Both the position numbers and the translations under genes were made by a program. The notes under the pieces are model-generated. The model ran no database searches, was not told the origin of the DNA, and worked only from the letters and a program-made list of their open reading frames with translations. From the NCBI GenBank assembly GCA_015067185.1, contig SVMZ01000008.1, positions 1-64,000 on the forward strand: a DNA stretch of 64,000 nucleotides, read 5' to 3'. The stretch is from Oscillospiraceae bacterium (GTDB lineage: Bacteria; Bacillota; Clostridia; Oscillospirales; Ruminococcaceae). This document shows positions 1 through 8,078 of this stretch, piece by piece; the first letter of the stretch is position 1; each line of letters opens with the position of its first letter.

Positions 1-269
1 AGGAGGGCTCGTATACCTGTTATCTGTTTGAAAAAGGAATCGATAAAATTCTGAAAAAATGCGGAGAGGAATGCTCTGAGGTCATCATTGCCGCAAAAAA
101 CGGCCAGAATGAAGATACCGCAAATGAAATCTGCGATCTGATCTATCACCTCACCGTGCTGATGGTAGAACAGGGGATTTCTATTGATGAGATTAATAAT
201 ATTCTCTATGAGAGAAGTAAAAAGACAGGAAATCTGAAAACTTTCCATCAGGTAGATAAAAACAGCTGA
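1..269 (+). CDS. hisE: Phosphoribosyl-ATP pyrophosphatase, C-terminal part (5' end outside window)
   Basis: The reading frame is open from the left edge to TGA at 267-269. It encodes the helical MazG-like HisE domain, which removes pyrophosphate from phosphoribosyl-ATP in histidine biosynthesis (cytoplasmic). Visible family features are the [18 protein letters not shown] segment and the metal-binding EE..E pattern in [13 protein letters not shown], followed by the D...DLIYHL helix. The N-terminus is missing, so it cannot be decided whether this is a standalone HisE or the C-terminal half of a HisIE fusion. It reads toward the next gene with a 35-base gap. Confidence 0.88.
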   Translation, partial: EGSYTCYLFEKGIDKILKKCGEECSEVIIAAKNGQNEDTANEICDLIYHLTVLMVEQGISIDEINNILYERSKKTGNLKTFHQVDKNS

Positions 270-304
270 GGAAAGACAAAAAGGGACAGAATGGAGGGAA
301 ATGA

Positions 305-1042
305 GTGGCGAAATTCCAGCGGCCGGCCATGGTCATTTTTGCACAGGAAAGAACACTCTTTCAGCCGATCAAACAGAATATCAGAGAAGGTGTAAAGGCT
401 GTAGTTACTGCGGTGGCGCAGGAGGGAATCTATTATGATACAGAGAAACTTTGCGCCGAATTTGAAAAGTTGACGGGAGAATTCTGGATAAAGAGTGAGT
501 ATCGTCCCCGTTCTCATGTTTCCTCCGAGATGATATGGAAGTATTTGATTGCGCTGTTTGAGATGGAGACAAAGAAGAGTCCCGCACAGTTGGATAGAAT
601 ATTTTCAGAGGCTGCATGCAGGCTTGTACCGACAGAAGGTGCGGCAGATATTTTGGAACTGCTCTCCAATTGTCTTGTCAGAACGGCAGTAGCAGCGGAT
701 ATTCCTTACAGCGCAGCATGGATGGAAGATGTGTTGGACGCATCTTTCCCAAACAATATGCTGGAGTTCACTTTATGTTCCTCCGAGTTTATCTATGGGC
801 GTGAGGATGCGGAATTTTTCGAAATATTACAGAAAAAAGCGGATATTCCGGCCGGAGATATCTGGTATATCGGTGGGGATTCCGTGCTGGATGTAGAGGC
901 TGCCGAAAAAGCAGGCTTTGTGCCTTTCTGGTTCCGGGGAGCATTGCCTGAAACCGGCATCAAACCGCCGCGATGTGATTACAGCTCTGTGGAGGACTGG
1001 CGTGAATTTGCCTCTATTATTTCTAAAGTGGTCAGACTGTGA
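305..1042 (+). CDS. HAD-fold protein with degenerate catalytic motif I
   Basis: A 245-residue protein of the haloacid dehalogenase fold. The start is GTG at 305, preceded by GGAGGG at 293-298; the ATG at 301 is out of frame. Motif IV is clear (IGGDSVLDVEAAEKAGF, Asp192 and Asp196). Motif I, normally hhhhDxDx(T/V), reads MVIFAQERTL: the nucleophile Asp is Ala13 and the acid/base Asp is Glu15, and no motif II Ser/Thr is obvious. The family norm is phosphoryl transfer through the first Asp, so hydrolase activity is unlikely and a binding or structural role is inferred. It precedes the barnase/barstar pair on the same strand, with its stop 33 bases before the next start. Confidence 0.75.
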   Translation: MAKFQRPAMVIFAQERTLFQPIKQNIREGVKAVVTAVAQEGIYYDTEKLCAEFEKLTGEFWIKSEYRPRSHVSSEMIWKYLIALFEMETKKSPAQLDRIFSEAACRLVPTEGAADILELLSNCLVRTAVAADIPYSAAWMEDVLDASFPNNMLEFTLCSSEFIYGREDAEFFEILQKKADIPAGDIWYIGGDSVLDVEAAEKAGFVPFWFRGALPETGIKPPRCDYSSVEDWREFASIISKVVRL

Positions 1043-1074
1043 GGCAGAATACGGCGAGAAAACGAAAAGGACAG

Positions 1075-1758
1075 ATGAAGATGAGTAGAAACATCAAACG
1101 GCTGCTTTGCGGATTGCTGGCACTGATTCTTGCACTGGGAATGACTGGCTGTGCCGAACTGATTGATGTTGCCCTCGAGGTCAGTGATATTTATGAGCAA
1201 TATGAAGAGATAGAAGAATCTCTTGATGCGGATGCAGCGGACAGCGACAGTTCCGAGGCGGAACAGGAGCGTGTAGATAACGCTACCGAGCCGCCGCAGG
1301 AAGAGAGTGAAGAGAAAGCAGAAGATCCCTCTGAAGAAAGCACATCGACAGAGGAGCCTGAAAGCAGTGCGGAAGAATCGGAGGAGAGCGTTTCCGAAGA
1401 AGAGCCGCCAATCGATGAATACGGTTCTTATACGACCAAAGAAGATGTGGCACTGTATATTCATACCTACGGACATTTGCCGGAGAATTTTATCACCAAG
1501 GCAGAGGCGCGAAAACTTGGCTGGGAAGGCGGTTCTCTTGAGTCTTATGCCGAGGGCTGTTGCATCGGTGGGGATACCTTCGGCAACAGGGAAGGTTTAC
1601 TGCCTAAAGCCGAGGGAAGAAAGTATACCGAATGCGATATTGATACACTTGGAAAATCGTCGCGGGGAGCTAAGAGAATTGTTTTCTCCAATGACGGATT
1701 GATTTTCTATACCGATGACCACTATGAATCCTTTGAATTGCTCTACGGTGAGTATTGA
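1075..1758 (+). CDS. Lipoprotein-anchored barnase-type ribonuclease
   Basis: The protein starts with a lipoprotein signal (LLALILALGMTGC, lipobox Cys), then has a long acidic Ser/Glu-rich linker and a C-terminal domain of about 110 residues matching barnase: LPENFITKAEARKLGW, GGDTFGNREGLLP, and the catalytic Glu in ECDID, Arg in KRIVFS and His in DDHYESF. The family cleaves RNA at guanine. The start is ATG at 1075 or 1081, after GAAAAGGA at 1064-1071; an upstream in-frame GTG at 1039 lies inside the preceding gene and lacks a ribosome site. The inhibitor gene follows 16 bases downstream. Tethering a barnase to the outer membrane face is unusual, since most are freely secreted. Its role (RNA scavenging or an antibacterial toxin) is inferred. 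Confidence 0.88.
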   Translation: MKMSRNIKRLLCGLLALILALGMTGCAELIDVALEVSDIYEQYEEIEESLDADAADSDSSEAEQERVDNATEPPQEESEEKAEDPSEESTSTEEPESSAEESEESVSEEEPPIDEYGSYTTKEDVALYIHTYGHLPENFITKAEARKLGWEGGSLESYAEGCCIGGDTFGNREGLLPKAEGRKYTECDIDTLGKSSRGAKRIVFSNDGLIFYTDDHYESFELLYGEY

Positions 1759-1774
1759 GGGAGGTGGATGCGTG

Positions 1775-2047
1775 ATGAAGATCATGATTCTCGATGGGAA
1801 AAAGATGACATCGGTGTGGGATGCCCATGAATATATTGAAAAAACCATGGGTTTTCCGGATTATTACGGAAAAAACCTGGATGCCCTGGCCGATTGTCTC
1901 GGAGAATATGGTGCAAACAATACCATTATATTAATCAACCTGCAGGAAATGCGGGAATATCTGGGCGAATATGCAGACAAGATCATGGGCGTTTTTAAAG
2001 AGATGTCGGAAGAAGAGGCCGCTTTTAATTTGATTATACACGAGTGA
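1775..2047 (+). CDS. Barstar-type ribonuclease inhibitor
   Basis: A 90-residue cytoplasmic inhibitor of the adjacent barnase. The barstar signature is present: a DG turn near the N-terminus, then FPDYYGKNLDALADCL, whose Tyr-Tyr-Gly-Lys-Asn and Asp residues form the acidic helix that plugs the RNase active site in the known complex. The start is ATG 1775 with GGGAGGTG at 1760-1766 (GTG 1772 is possible). The open frame upstream to 1715 overlaps the barnase C-terminus and has no ribosome site. Co-transcription with the RNase matches the usual toxin/immunity arrangement. Confidence 0.92.
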   Translation: MKIMILDGKKMTSVWDAHEYIEKTMGFPDYYGKNLDALADCLGEYGANNTIILINLQEMREYLGEYADKIMGVFKEMSEEEAAFNLIIHE

Positions 2048-2106
2048 GAGGGATGCGCAAGAAGCTAATTTTAGGAATGCAGTGATCCCATATCGGGGGA
2101 AGAACG

Positions 2107-3090
2107 ATGAAAGTACCGATTAGCCTGATTATTGATGACCCATCGCCGGTGTTGTCGGTGTATTATACCCATCATAAAACGGGAAAAACAGAAGATGGAC
2201 GGGAAGTGCTGCGGAATTTTCCCAATGAGTTCCTTTTCCGTTTCTGCGATATTGTAGAAGAACGGGGAATCAGGGGAAAATTCAGCGTTGTACCGATGCC
2301 GGGAAACTGTGGGGATATTGTAAACGGAATTGACGGTGTGGATGACGAAGACAGAGAGATTTGGATTGAAACAGTGAAAAAACGTATTTCACCTCAGTTC
2401 AGTATCGGACCGGAAATGCTCTCCCACAATAAAGCGGTAGATCTGGCAACAGGAAAAGCTTTGGATGTGCGGGAGGATGATTGGGCCAAAACACAGGATC
2501 GCTCAACATTTACACCTTACATTTCAAAGGCATTTTCCCTTTTGAAGCAGGCAGGTTTTGACAGCTGCGGTGTAACTTCTCCGTGGGCTTTTGGTATAGA
2601 GCGGGAAGAGGAGTATGTTACTGCTATCTCTCAGGCACTTTGGAATGTTTACGGTAAGAAAAATGCGTGGTATTTTTTGCGCGGGCTGAGAGGTGTTCCC
2701 AACGCAAAGCCGTGGCTTGCCTATGAAAACGAGGGACGATGTGTTGTTTCGGTGCCTGCAACCACCAACGATGCCATATGGCAGACCATTAACACCACAG
2801 ATGAGAGTGATGAATTTGTAAGCAAAGCTGCAGATGAAGTGATCACAGCGGATGGAAAAAGTGGTTCCGCCGTTCAAGTGTTGGAAACAGGGGGTTATCC
2901 CATTTTGATTACCCATTGGCAGAGTCTGGCTTCCAATGGGCTATTCACCGGATTGCGGGTGCTGGATGAAATTGCATGCCGTGTCAATAAAAATCTCTCC
3001 GATCGTGTGGAATGGATGAGTGCACAGGAAATTATGGAACTGGTGCTGAAAAACAAAAAGGATTATCCTAAGCCGAGTTTTGAAAACTAA
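2107..3090 (+). CDS. Unrecognised protein, possible polysaccharide-deacetylase-like fold
   Basis: A 327-residue soluble protein without signal peptide or membrane segment. I do not recognise a family with confidence. The N-terminus (PISLIIDDPSP) has a paired Asp after a beta strand, and GIRGKFSVVPMPGN resembles the second strand of NodB-type deacetylase or sugar-hydrolase barrels; FSIGPEMLSHN and ILITHWQSL carry further His residues that could bind metal. The start ATG 2107 follows GGGGGAAG at 2096-2103. It is the last gene before a hairpin terminator and lies 59 bases after barstar. Confidence 0.6.
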   Translation: MKVPISLIIDDPSPVLSVYYTHHKTGKTEDGREVLRNFPNEFLFRFCDIVEERGIRGKFSVVPMPGNCGDIVNGIDGVDDEDREIWIETVKKRISPQFSIGPEMLSHNKAVDLATGKALDVREDDWAKTQDRSTFTPYISKAFSLLKQAGFDSCGVTSPWAFGIEREEEYVTAISQALWNVYGKKNAWYFLRGLRGVPNAKPWLAYENEGRCVVSVPATTNDAIWQTINTTDESDEFVSKAADEVITADGKSGSAVQVLETGGYPILITHWQSLASNGLFTGLRVLDEIACRVNKNLSDRVEWMSAQEIMELVLKNKKDYPKPSFEN

Positions 3091-3103
3091 AGAATATAAA
3101 GTG

Positions 3104-3135
3104 AAAAATGACATGCCGAATGGCATGTCATTTTT
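3104..3135. terminator. Bidirectional rho-independent terminator
   Basis: A perfect stem, AAAAATGACATGCC paired with GGCATGTCATTTTT around a GAAT loop. A-rich and T-rich flanks let it end both the plus-strand unit finishing at 3090 and the minus-strand gene finishing at 3165. Confidence 0.85.
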
Positions 3136-3164
3136 ATGGTTATAGGGAGGTGTGCAAAGGTGTA

Positions 3165-4214
3165 TTATTCTTTCGGGCGGCAGATTGGAGCATCCAGGTC
3201 AGCAGCAATAATGAGACGTTCGCCGTGGGTAATTTCCAGGGCTTTTTCAATAGAGAGTTCTTTGCAGGGATTTAAATAGATAATCTGATCCTCCCGCAAT
3301 TGTTCAAAGTAAATGGACAAATCTGCCGCAGCACGGTCATTCAATTGGAGTGCTTTCAGGGACTTCATTTTCCTGAAAGTGTCCAGATGCTGTGTGTGGG
3401 AACCACAGAGATGGATCATGCCGCCGTGGGGATAGACAGAGAGTAGTTTTTCATCCAATGGAGCGATGAATTCTTCATAAAGAGAGGGGGAAAGCAGTTG
3501 TGTGGTACAGCCGCAGAGCTGTCCGTATCCAGGAGGCTGCGTACGGTTCCAGGAAATAACCGGCTGCAGCTGCTGCATGGGAATCATACCACGGAGAGTA
3601 GTATGGAGCTCACATAACAAATTGTTTATGGTAGTAAGATCGGCGGAGGCGTTATCCGGTTCCGTCAGCATTTCCATCAGGATTTCTCCGCCATAGAGAT
3701 TGACTGCAATATTCAGTGCGCTGGCTATGGTGGGCAGACCGAAAAGGGGAAGGGCAACATCTGCTTCTAAAAAAGCATTGACGGCTCTCTTGGTAATGGA
3801 CCATACTTCATCCTGCTGCAAATCAGGGGAGGTTAACTGACCAATAGGGGTGGGAAGGTAATCATTGTACCATTGTCCTTCATAGAAATAGACGTTGGCA
3901 CCTAACATTTTATCAATATAATGGACACCGTAAACGGGATATTCAACGCAGAGAGGACGAAAATAGATATTGTTTTCAAGGGCCTCATAACGTGTGGCAA
4001 GATCTTCCAGACAATCCTCAACCCATAACTCAGGTTCTGTATAGGGGTTATGTTTTCCGACACCTACAATGCCATTTACGCCAAGAATGTATTGCTGATT
4101 CCAGCTGCTTGTACCGGAGAGAAAAACTGTTTGCATTCTTTCAAACCACAAATCGCGCTGTTTTATTAAATCAGGACGATTCAATATTTCTTTTGCTTTT
4201 GTGCTGATAGCCAT
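3165..4214 (-). CDS. Uroporphyrinogen decarboxylase/MtaA-like protein
   Basis: A 349-residue protein with the UroD-superfamily layout (VYGVHYIDKMLGANVYFYEGQW, PIGQLTSPDL). It carries His268-Leu-Cys270 (GGMIHLCGSHTQHLDTF) and a late Cys345. An HxC plus distant Cys is the zinc-ligand pattern of MtaA/MtbA-type corrinoid methyltransferases; true UroD lacks it. Expected chemistry would be transfer of a methyl or related group to or from a thiol or corrinoid, but no corrinoid protein is nearby, so the substrate is unknown. The protein ends only four residues after Cys345, shorter than usual. The start is ATG at 4214, with GGAGGT at 4226-4221; longer upstream frames have no ribosome site. Confidence 0.72.
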   Translation of the reverse strand: MAISTKAKEILNRPDLIKQRDLWFERMQTVFLSGTSSWNQQYILGVNGIVGVGKHNPYTEPELWVEDCLEDLATRYEALENNIYFRPLCVEYPVYGVHYIDKMLGANVYFYEGQWYNDYLPTPIGQLTSPDLQQDEVWSITKRAVNAFLEADVALPLFGLPTIASALNIAVNLYGGEILMEMLTEPDNASADLTTINNLLCELHTTLRGMIPMQQLQPVISWNRTQPPGYGQLCGCTTQLLSPSLYEEFIAPLDEKLLSVYPHGGMIHLCGSHTQHLDTFRKMKSLKALQLNDRAAADLSIYFEQLREDQIIYLNPCKELSIEKALEITHGERLIIAADLDAPICRPKE

Positions 4215-4266
4215 GGAATAACCTCCTGCAATGTATGGATAGCGAGGGATGGGATATCTGATTTTT

Positions 4267-4278
4267 ATTATAACATGG
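4267..4278 (-). promoter_or_regulatory. Extended -10 promoter of the UroD-like gene
   Basis: On the minus strand TATAAT lies at 4272-4267 preceded by TGT, an extended -10. No good -35 is present 17 bases upstream. The position where one would lie abuts the direct repeats at 4300-4331, which suits an activator-dependent promoter. Confidence 0.55.
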
Positions 4279-4299
4279 CAATTGAGAGGGAGAAACACA

Positions 4300-4331
4300 A
4301 AAAAACGACAGGTGGGTTTGAAAAAACGACA
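4300..4331. promoter_or_regulatory. Two 11-bp direct repeats, likely AraC-type operator
   Basis: AAAAAACGACA occurs at 4300-4310 and again at 4321-4331, a period of exactly 21 bp (two helical turns). It sits between the divergent UroD-like gene and an AraC-family regulator. Direct half-sites at this spacing are typical AraC/XylS binding sites. The second copy overlaps the -35 region of the regulator promoter. Confidence 0.65.
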
Positions 4332-4345
4332 TATTATGATATAAT
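4318..4345 (+). promoter_or_regulatory. Sigma-A promoter of AraC regulator gene
   Basis: TTGAAA at 4318-4323, a 16-base spacer, and TATAAT at 4340-4345 preceded by TGA (extended -10). The -35 overlaps the second operator repeat, which suggests autorepression. Confidence 0.7.
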
Positions 4346-4378
4346 GAAGAAAATACCTGTAGAATTGAGGAGAGTGAA

Positions 4379-5200
4379 ATGGCACATTTGACAGCGCGTT
4401 CAGGTGAATATCGTTATGTAAATAATGAGGCTTGCTGGGGGATGCCTTTTTCCGTTGATATGGCAGGCATTGATTGCTGCGCACCGGATTATTATCTCAA
4501 GCGGGTGGTTTCACCAATCTCTGTGGTGGGGTTTACTGTAAAAGGATCGGGGATAATTATTGAAAACGGAAAGGAGAAGGTAGCAGAGAAAGGCAGCCTG
4601 TTTCTTGTCAATATTAGCGATTCCCATGAGTATTATCCCAGGGCCGAGTGGGAGTTCTACTGGGTCAATATTAATGGGATGTATTGGCGGGAAATCCTTG
4701 CACAATACGGGTTGGCGGAGGAGATTGTATTTGAGAACTTTGAATTGGGAGAGGAATTTATTGATTGGATTTGTTGTATTACAAGTGATGCGATGGATTT
4801 GAACTCATGGCAGATTGGAATGCAGGGATTCTTGTATAAAATGGTACTATCCTTATACAAAGCTCAAAAATGGAAACAGGAAGAGACACTGGCTTTGAAG
4901 ATAAAAACAGAATTTGAAAAACACACAGGAGATTCCTGCACACAGAATGAAATCTGTAAAAGGATTGGGATTACAGCCAGACATGCACAAAGGATATTTA
5001 AGCAGGAATATGGGGTGTCCATCCATCAATTTCTCTCCGAAATAAAAATGAGGCAGGCGAAAACGTTATTGGTGAACACCAACAATAGTATAAAACAAAT
5101 TGCTGCGGAAGCAGGTTTTGAAAATGAAAAGTATTTCAGCACATTTTTTCGCAAAAAGGAAGGGGTTTCTCCCACGCGGTATCGCATGAAGTATAGGTAA
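4379..5200 (+). CDS. AraC-family transcriptional regulator
   Basis: A 273-residue cytoplasmic regulator. The N-terminal half is a cupin-like ligand-sensing domain (SPISVVGFTVKGSGIIIENGKE). The last 100 residues hold two helix-turn-helix motifs ending in the AraC signature (IKQIAAEAGFENEKYFSTFFRKKEGVSPTRYR, split here by description only). The start ATG 4379 follows GAGGAGAG at 4366-4373. It diverges from the UroD-like gene across two 21-bp-spaced direct repeats and probably controls that gene and itself (inference). It converges on the next AraC gene. Confidence 0.9.
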   Translation: MAHLTARSGEYRYVNNEACWGMPFSVDMAGIDCCAPDYYLKRVVSPISVVGFTVKGSGIIIENGKEKVAEKGSLFLVNISDSHEYYPRAEWEFYWVNINGMYWREILAQYGLAEEIVFENFELGEEFIDWICCITSDAMDLNSWQIGMQGFLYKMVLSLYKAQKWKQEETLALKIKTEFEKHTGDSCTQNEICKRIGITARHAQRIFKQEYGVSIHQFLSEIKMRQAKTLLVNTNNSIKQIAAEAGFENEKYFSTFFRKKEGVSPTRYRMKYR

Positions 5201-5214
5201 AGATCACTGCGCAG

Positions 5215-6003
5215 TCAGAATTTTTTTCGATATTGTTGAGGAGAGATTCCCATTTTGGCGGAAAAAAATTTGGAAAAACTGAGAACATCGGAAAAACCGA
5301 CGGAATTGGCAACCTGTGTTATGGTCATTGTGGTTTCGCGCAGCAGTTTTTCTGCATTGCTCAGCTTGAAATCCAGAATGTATTGCTTGGGGGATTTGGA
5401 AAAGGTGTTCTTAAAAATACGAAAAAGATAAGGTTGACTGACTCCTAAAAACTGGGTCAGTTCAGAGACTGTGACCGGAAATGAGAGATTGTTGCGGATA
5501 TATTTTTCAGCAGCCTCAACGTAGAGCGCTGCATTGGTTTGCGGTACAGCATGCGGAGATTCCAGATGATGTTTAAAAATGTTCAGAAAGAGCTCCAACA
5601 TCTCATAGGCAGTAAAAGTGGTATTATGATTTTCAACAATCCTGTCGGCAAGGGCACAGACCTCATGAAGAAAGTGATACTGGAAGATATGGCTTTCTTC
5701 ATCGGCATGATATGCTTCGAAAATTTCCTTCATCTTTTCATCTTCTGAGATAATCCATAAAAATGACCAAGGATCATCGGGCGCGGAATGATATTCTTCC
5801 AACAAAGCAGGAGTTATTAAAAATCCCTGCCCTGCCCGGACGGGAAAGCCGTTGAAAAAACCTTTGCCGGATAAAACATAATGAATAATATATTGATTCC
5901 GTTGTCCCGGACCGAATTTTGTTACGGCGGGATCGGAGGAATAACCCATTGTGTAAATGGAAAGAATGGGACAGCTATCCCTGGAAAGTATTGTGTAGCG
6001 CAT
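5215..6003 (-). CDS. AraC-family transcriptional regulator
   Basis: A 262-residue protein with a sugar-sensing type cupin N-terminus (PAVTKFGPGQRNQYIIHYV, GKGFFNGFPVRAGQGFLITP) and a C-terminal AraC domain with HTH1 in VTVSELTQFLGVSQPYLFR and HTH2 in MTITQVANSVGFSDVLSFSK. The start ATG 6003 has AGGAGGT at 6014-6008. It diverges from the glycyl radical enzyme gene with only about 110 bases between starts. Local regulators usually control the divergent operon, so it is the likely switch for the radical enzyme in response to its substrate (inference). Confidence 0.9.
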   Translation of the reverse strand: MRYTILSRDSCPILSIYTMGYSSDPAVTKFGPGQRNQYIIHYVLSGKGFFNGFPVRAGQGFLITPALLEEYHSAPDDPWSFLWIISEDEKMKEIFEAYHADEESHIFQYHFLHEVCALADRIVENHNTTFTAYEMLELFLNIFKHHLESPHAVPQTNAALYVEAAEKYIRNNLSFPVTVSELTQFLGVSQPYLFRIFKNTFSKSPKQYILDFKLSNAEKLLRETTMTITQVANSVGFSDVLSFSKFFSAKMGISPQQYRKKF

Positions 6004-6112
6004 GTGTTACCTCCTTTTATGGTTATGATTTTACCATATAAAGTAGTGATTTGGCAATATACATCTCAGAGAAAGCATAGTAAAATGATAGGGAAAGAAT
6101 GGAGGGATGGGA

Positions 6113-8068
6113 ATGTATCGTTTTTTGACAGAGATAGGAGAATATAGCGCGGCAGGATTATATGAGGAAGAAGGACGAAGTCTTTTTTACCGAAAAGCAC
6201 TGGGCTTGCGTCGTTTTTATGAAACCTGCGAATTGCCGCAATACACAGGAAAAAAGCTGTATCCATCAGGGGCAGCGGCAATGCCGTTCTATCTGGATAA
6301 TCTGGTGGTGGATTTGAAAAAAATTAGCAATTTGAATTGCGGGGCTGCAGAGCAAATTAAAAAGGATTTTTATCACTATCGTTCTGCGGTACCGGCAGAA
6401 CATACGGTAGCGGGAAATATGTACACTCATTCGATGCCTCATTATGAGCGATTTCTCAGAGAAGGAATTCTCTCCTATATTCCACGGATTGAAAAGATAG
6501 AAGATACAGACATGAGAGAGGGCCTGCTGCATCTTGTAAAAGGAATTGAATGCTATATAGAGCGTTGTGTTGCTTACCTTGAATTGGAAAAAGCAGACAA
6601 GGTGTTGATTGAGGCGTTGAAAAAGGTGCCGCTGTATCCGGCTGAAAATATATATGAGGCTATTGTTGCGTGGAATTTTGTACTGTACCTTGATCGATGT
6701 GATAATCTGGGGTGTGTTGCTTCGGGACTGTATCCCTACTATAAGGGGGAAGATATAACCGAATTGCTGGAAAATTTGTATGATAATCTGGATATCAATG
6801 AGGGATATTCGATGGCATTACATACGGATTATAATCCATTGACATTGCAATGTCTGGAAGCGTCTAAGGGAAAGAGACGCCCGATGATTGAGTTGTTTGT
6901 GGATGAAAATACGTCCAGAGAGGTTTGGAATAAGGCGTTTGAAGTTATACGAACAACCAATGGTCAGCCGGCATTTTATAATCCTAAGGTATTGTTGGAA
7001 GGGTTAAAAAAGAAATTTCCGGTTATCAAAGAAGGGGATATTGGGAGATTTTGTGGCGGCGGCTGTGCCGAATCTATGATTGCAGGTGTTTCAAATGTGG
7101 GATCATTGGATGCGGGAATCAATCTGTTATTGATTCTTGAAGAGTGTATAAAAACAAATCTTGCGGATGCAGCGAGTTTTGATGCATTCTACCGCGGCTA
7201 TATTGTGGCTGTGGAGCAGGTAGTTGTGAATGTAACGCGGGGAATATATCATTCACAGAAAGAACGTGCGTTATATAATCCTCTTCCAATGAGAACATTA
7301 TTGGTGGATGACTGCATCGAAAAGGGACTGGACTATAATAATGGCGGCGCGAGATATATGTGGAGTATCATCAATTTTGCAGGGATTATCAATGTGATTG
7401 ATGCTATGCTGGTAATCAGGGATCTTGTGTTTGAGGAGAAGTGGATCAGCGCGGAAGAATTGATCAATAAACTGACGGAAAATGATGAGGAGTTCCTGAA
7501 ACAGGCAAGAAACCATCATGCTTGTTTTGGGAAAAATGAGGTGGATGCCGATTCCTTTGCAGCACAGATGGTTGAGACGATCTTTGCCATGCTGGATGGC
7601 AGAAAAACCTATTTTGGCGAAGGTTTTTTACCGGCCTCCATACAGTTTCAATCACAGGTTGAAGCGGGTAAAAAGATAGGGGCCACACCGGATGGCAGAG
7701 AATGCGGAGCACCGCTGTGTGATTCTCTTGGTGCCATATTCGGGAAAGATACGGCAGGGCCTACAGCTCTTTTGAAGAGTGTTGCAGCACTAAAACCTGG
7801 TCGTATTCTCGGAACACCTATACTCAACTTTAACATCAATCCGGATTTCAAAAACGAGATTCTTCAAGCTCTCATCATGGGATATATGCAGATGGGTGGT
7901 GTTCAGATGCAGATCACCTGTATTTCCAGAGAAGTTTTGGAGGAGGCATACCGGGATCCGGAGTCACATAAAAATCTTGTAGTGCGTGTGGGAGGCTACT
8001 CCGAATATTTTTATAAGCTAAGCGATGAGCTGAAACGAATGGTAATTAACCGTACCATTCAAAAATGA
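6113..8068 (+). CDS. Glycyl radical enzyme of unassigned subfamily
   Basis: A 651-residue pyruvate-formate-lyase superfamily protein. The C-terminal glycyl radical loop is VRVGGYSEYF with the radical Gly at 628. The active-site Cys is in FCGGGCAES: Cys318 with Glu320 two residues later. A Cys-x-Glu pair is the arrangement of GRE eliminases and decarboxylases (glycerol, choline, hydroxyproline and hydroxyphenylacetate types); PFL has Cys-Cys. Those families carry GCVE, whereas this has GCAE, and the chain is well short of the usual 780-850 residues. The substrate is therefore not assignable. The start ATG 6113 is chosen because GGAGGG (6101-6106) directly abuts the alternative ATG 6107. The activase gene starts 10 bases after the stop. 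Confidence 0.88.
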   Translation: MYRFLTEIGEYSAAGLYEEEGRSLFYRKALGLRRFYETCELPQYTGKKLYPSGAAAMPFYLDNLVVDLKKISNLNCGAAEQIKKDFYHYRSAVPAEHTVAGNMYTHSMPHYERFLREGILSYIPRIEKIEDTDMREGLLHLVKGIECYIERCVAYLELEKADKVLIEALKKVPLYPAENIYEAIVAWNFVLYLDRCDNLGCVASGLYPYYKGEDITELLENLYDNLDINEGYSMALHTDYNPLTLQCLEASKGKRRPMIELFVDENTSREVWNKAFEVIRTTNGQPAFYNPKVLLEGLKKKFPVIKEGDIGRFCGGGCAESMIAGVSNVGSLDAGINLLLILEECIKTNLADAASFDAFYRGYIVAVEQVVVNVTRGIYHSQKERALYNPLPMRTLLVDDCIEKGLDYNNGGARYMWSIINFAGIINVIDAMLVIRDLVFEEKWISAEELINKLTENDEEFLKQARNHHACFGKNEVDADSFAAQMVETIFAMLDGRKTYFGEGFLPASIQFQSQVEAGKKIGATPDGRECGAPLCDSLGAIFGKDTAGPTALLKSVAALKPGRILGTPILNFNINPDFKNEILQALIMGYMQMGGVQMQITCISREVLEEAYRDPESHKNLVVRVGGYSEYFYKLSDELKRMVINRTIQK

Positions 8069-8078
8069 GGTGAGGAGC

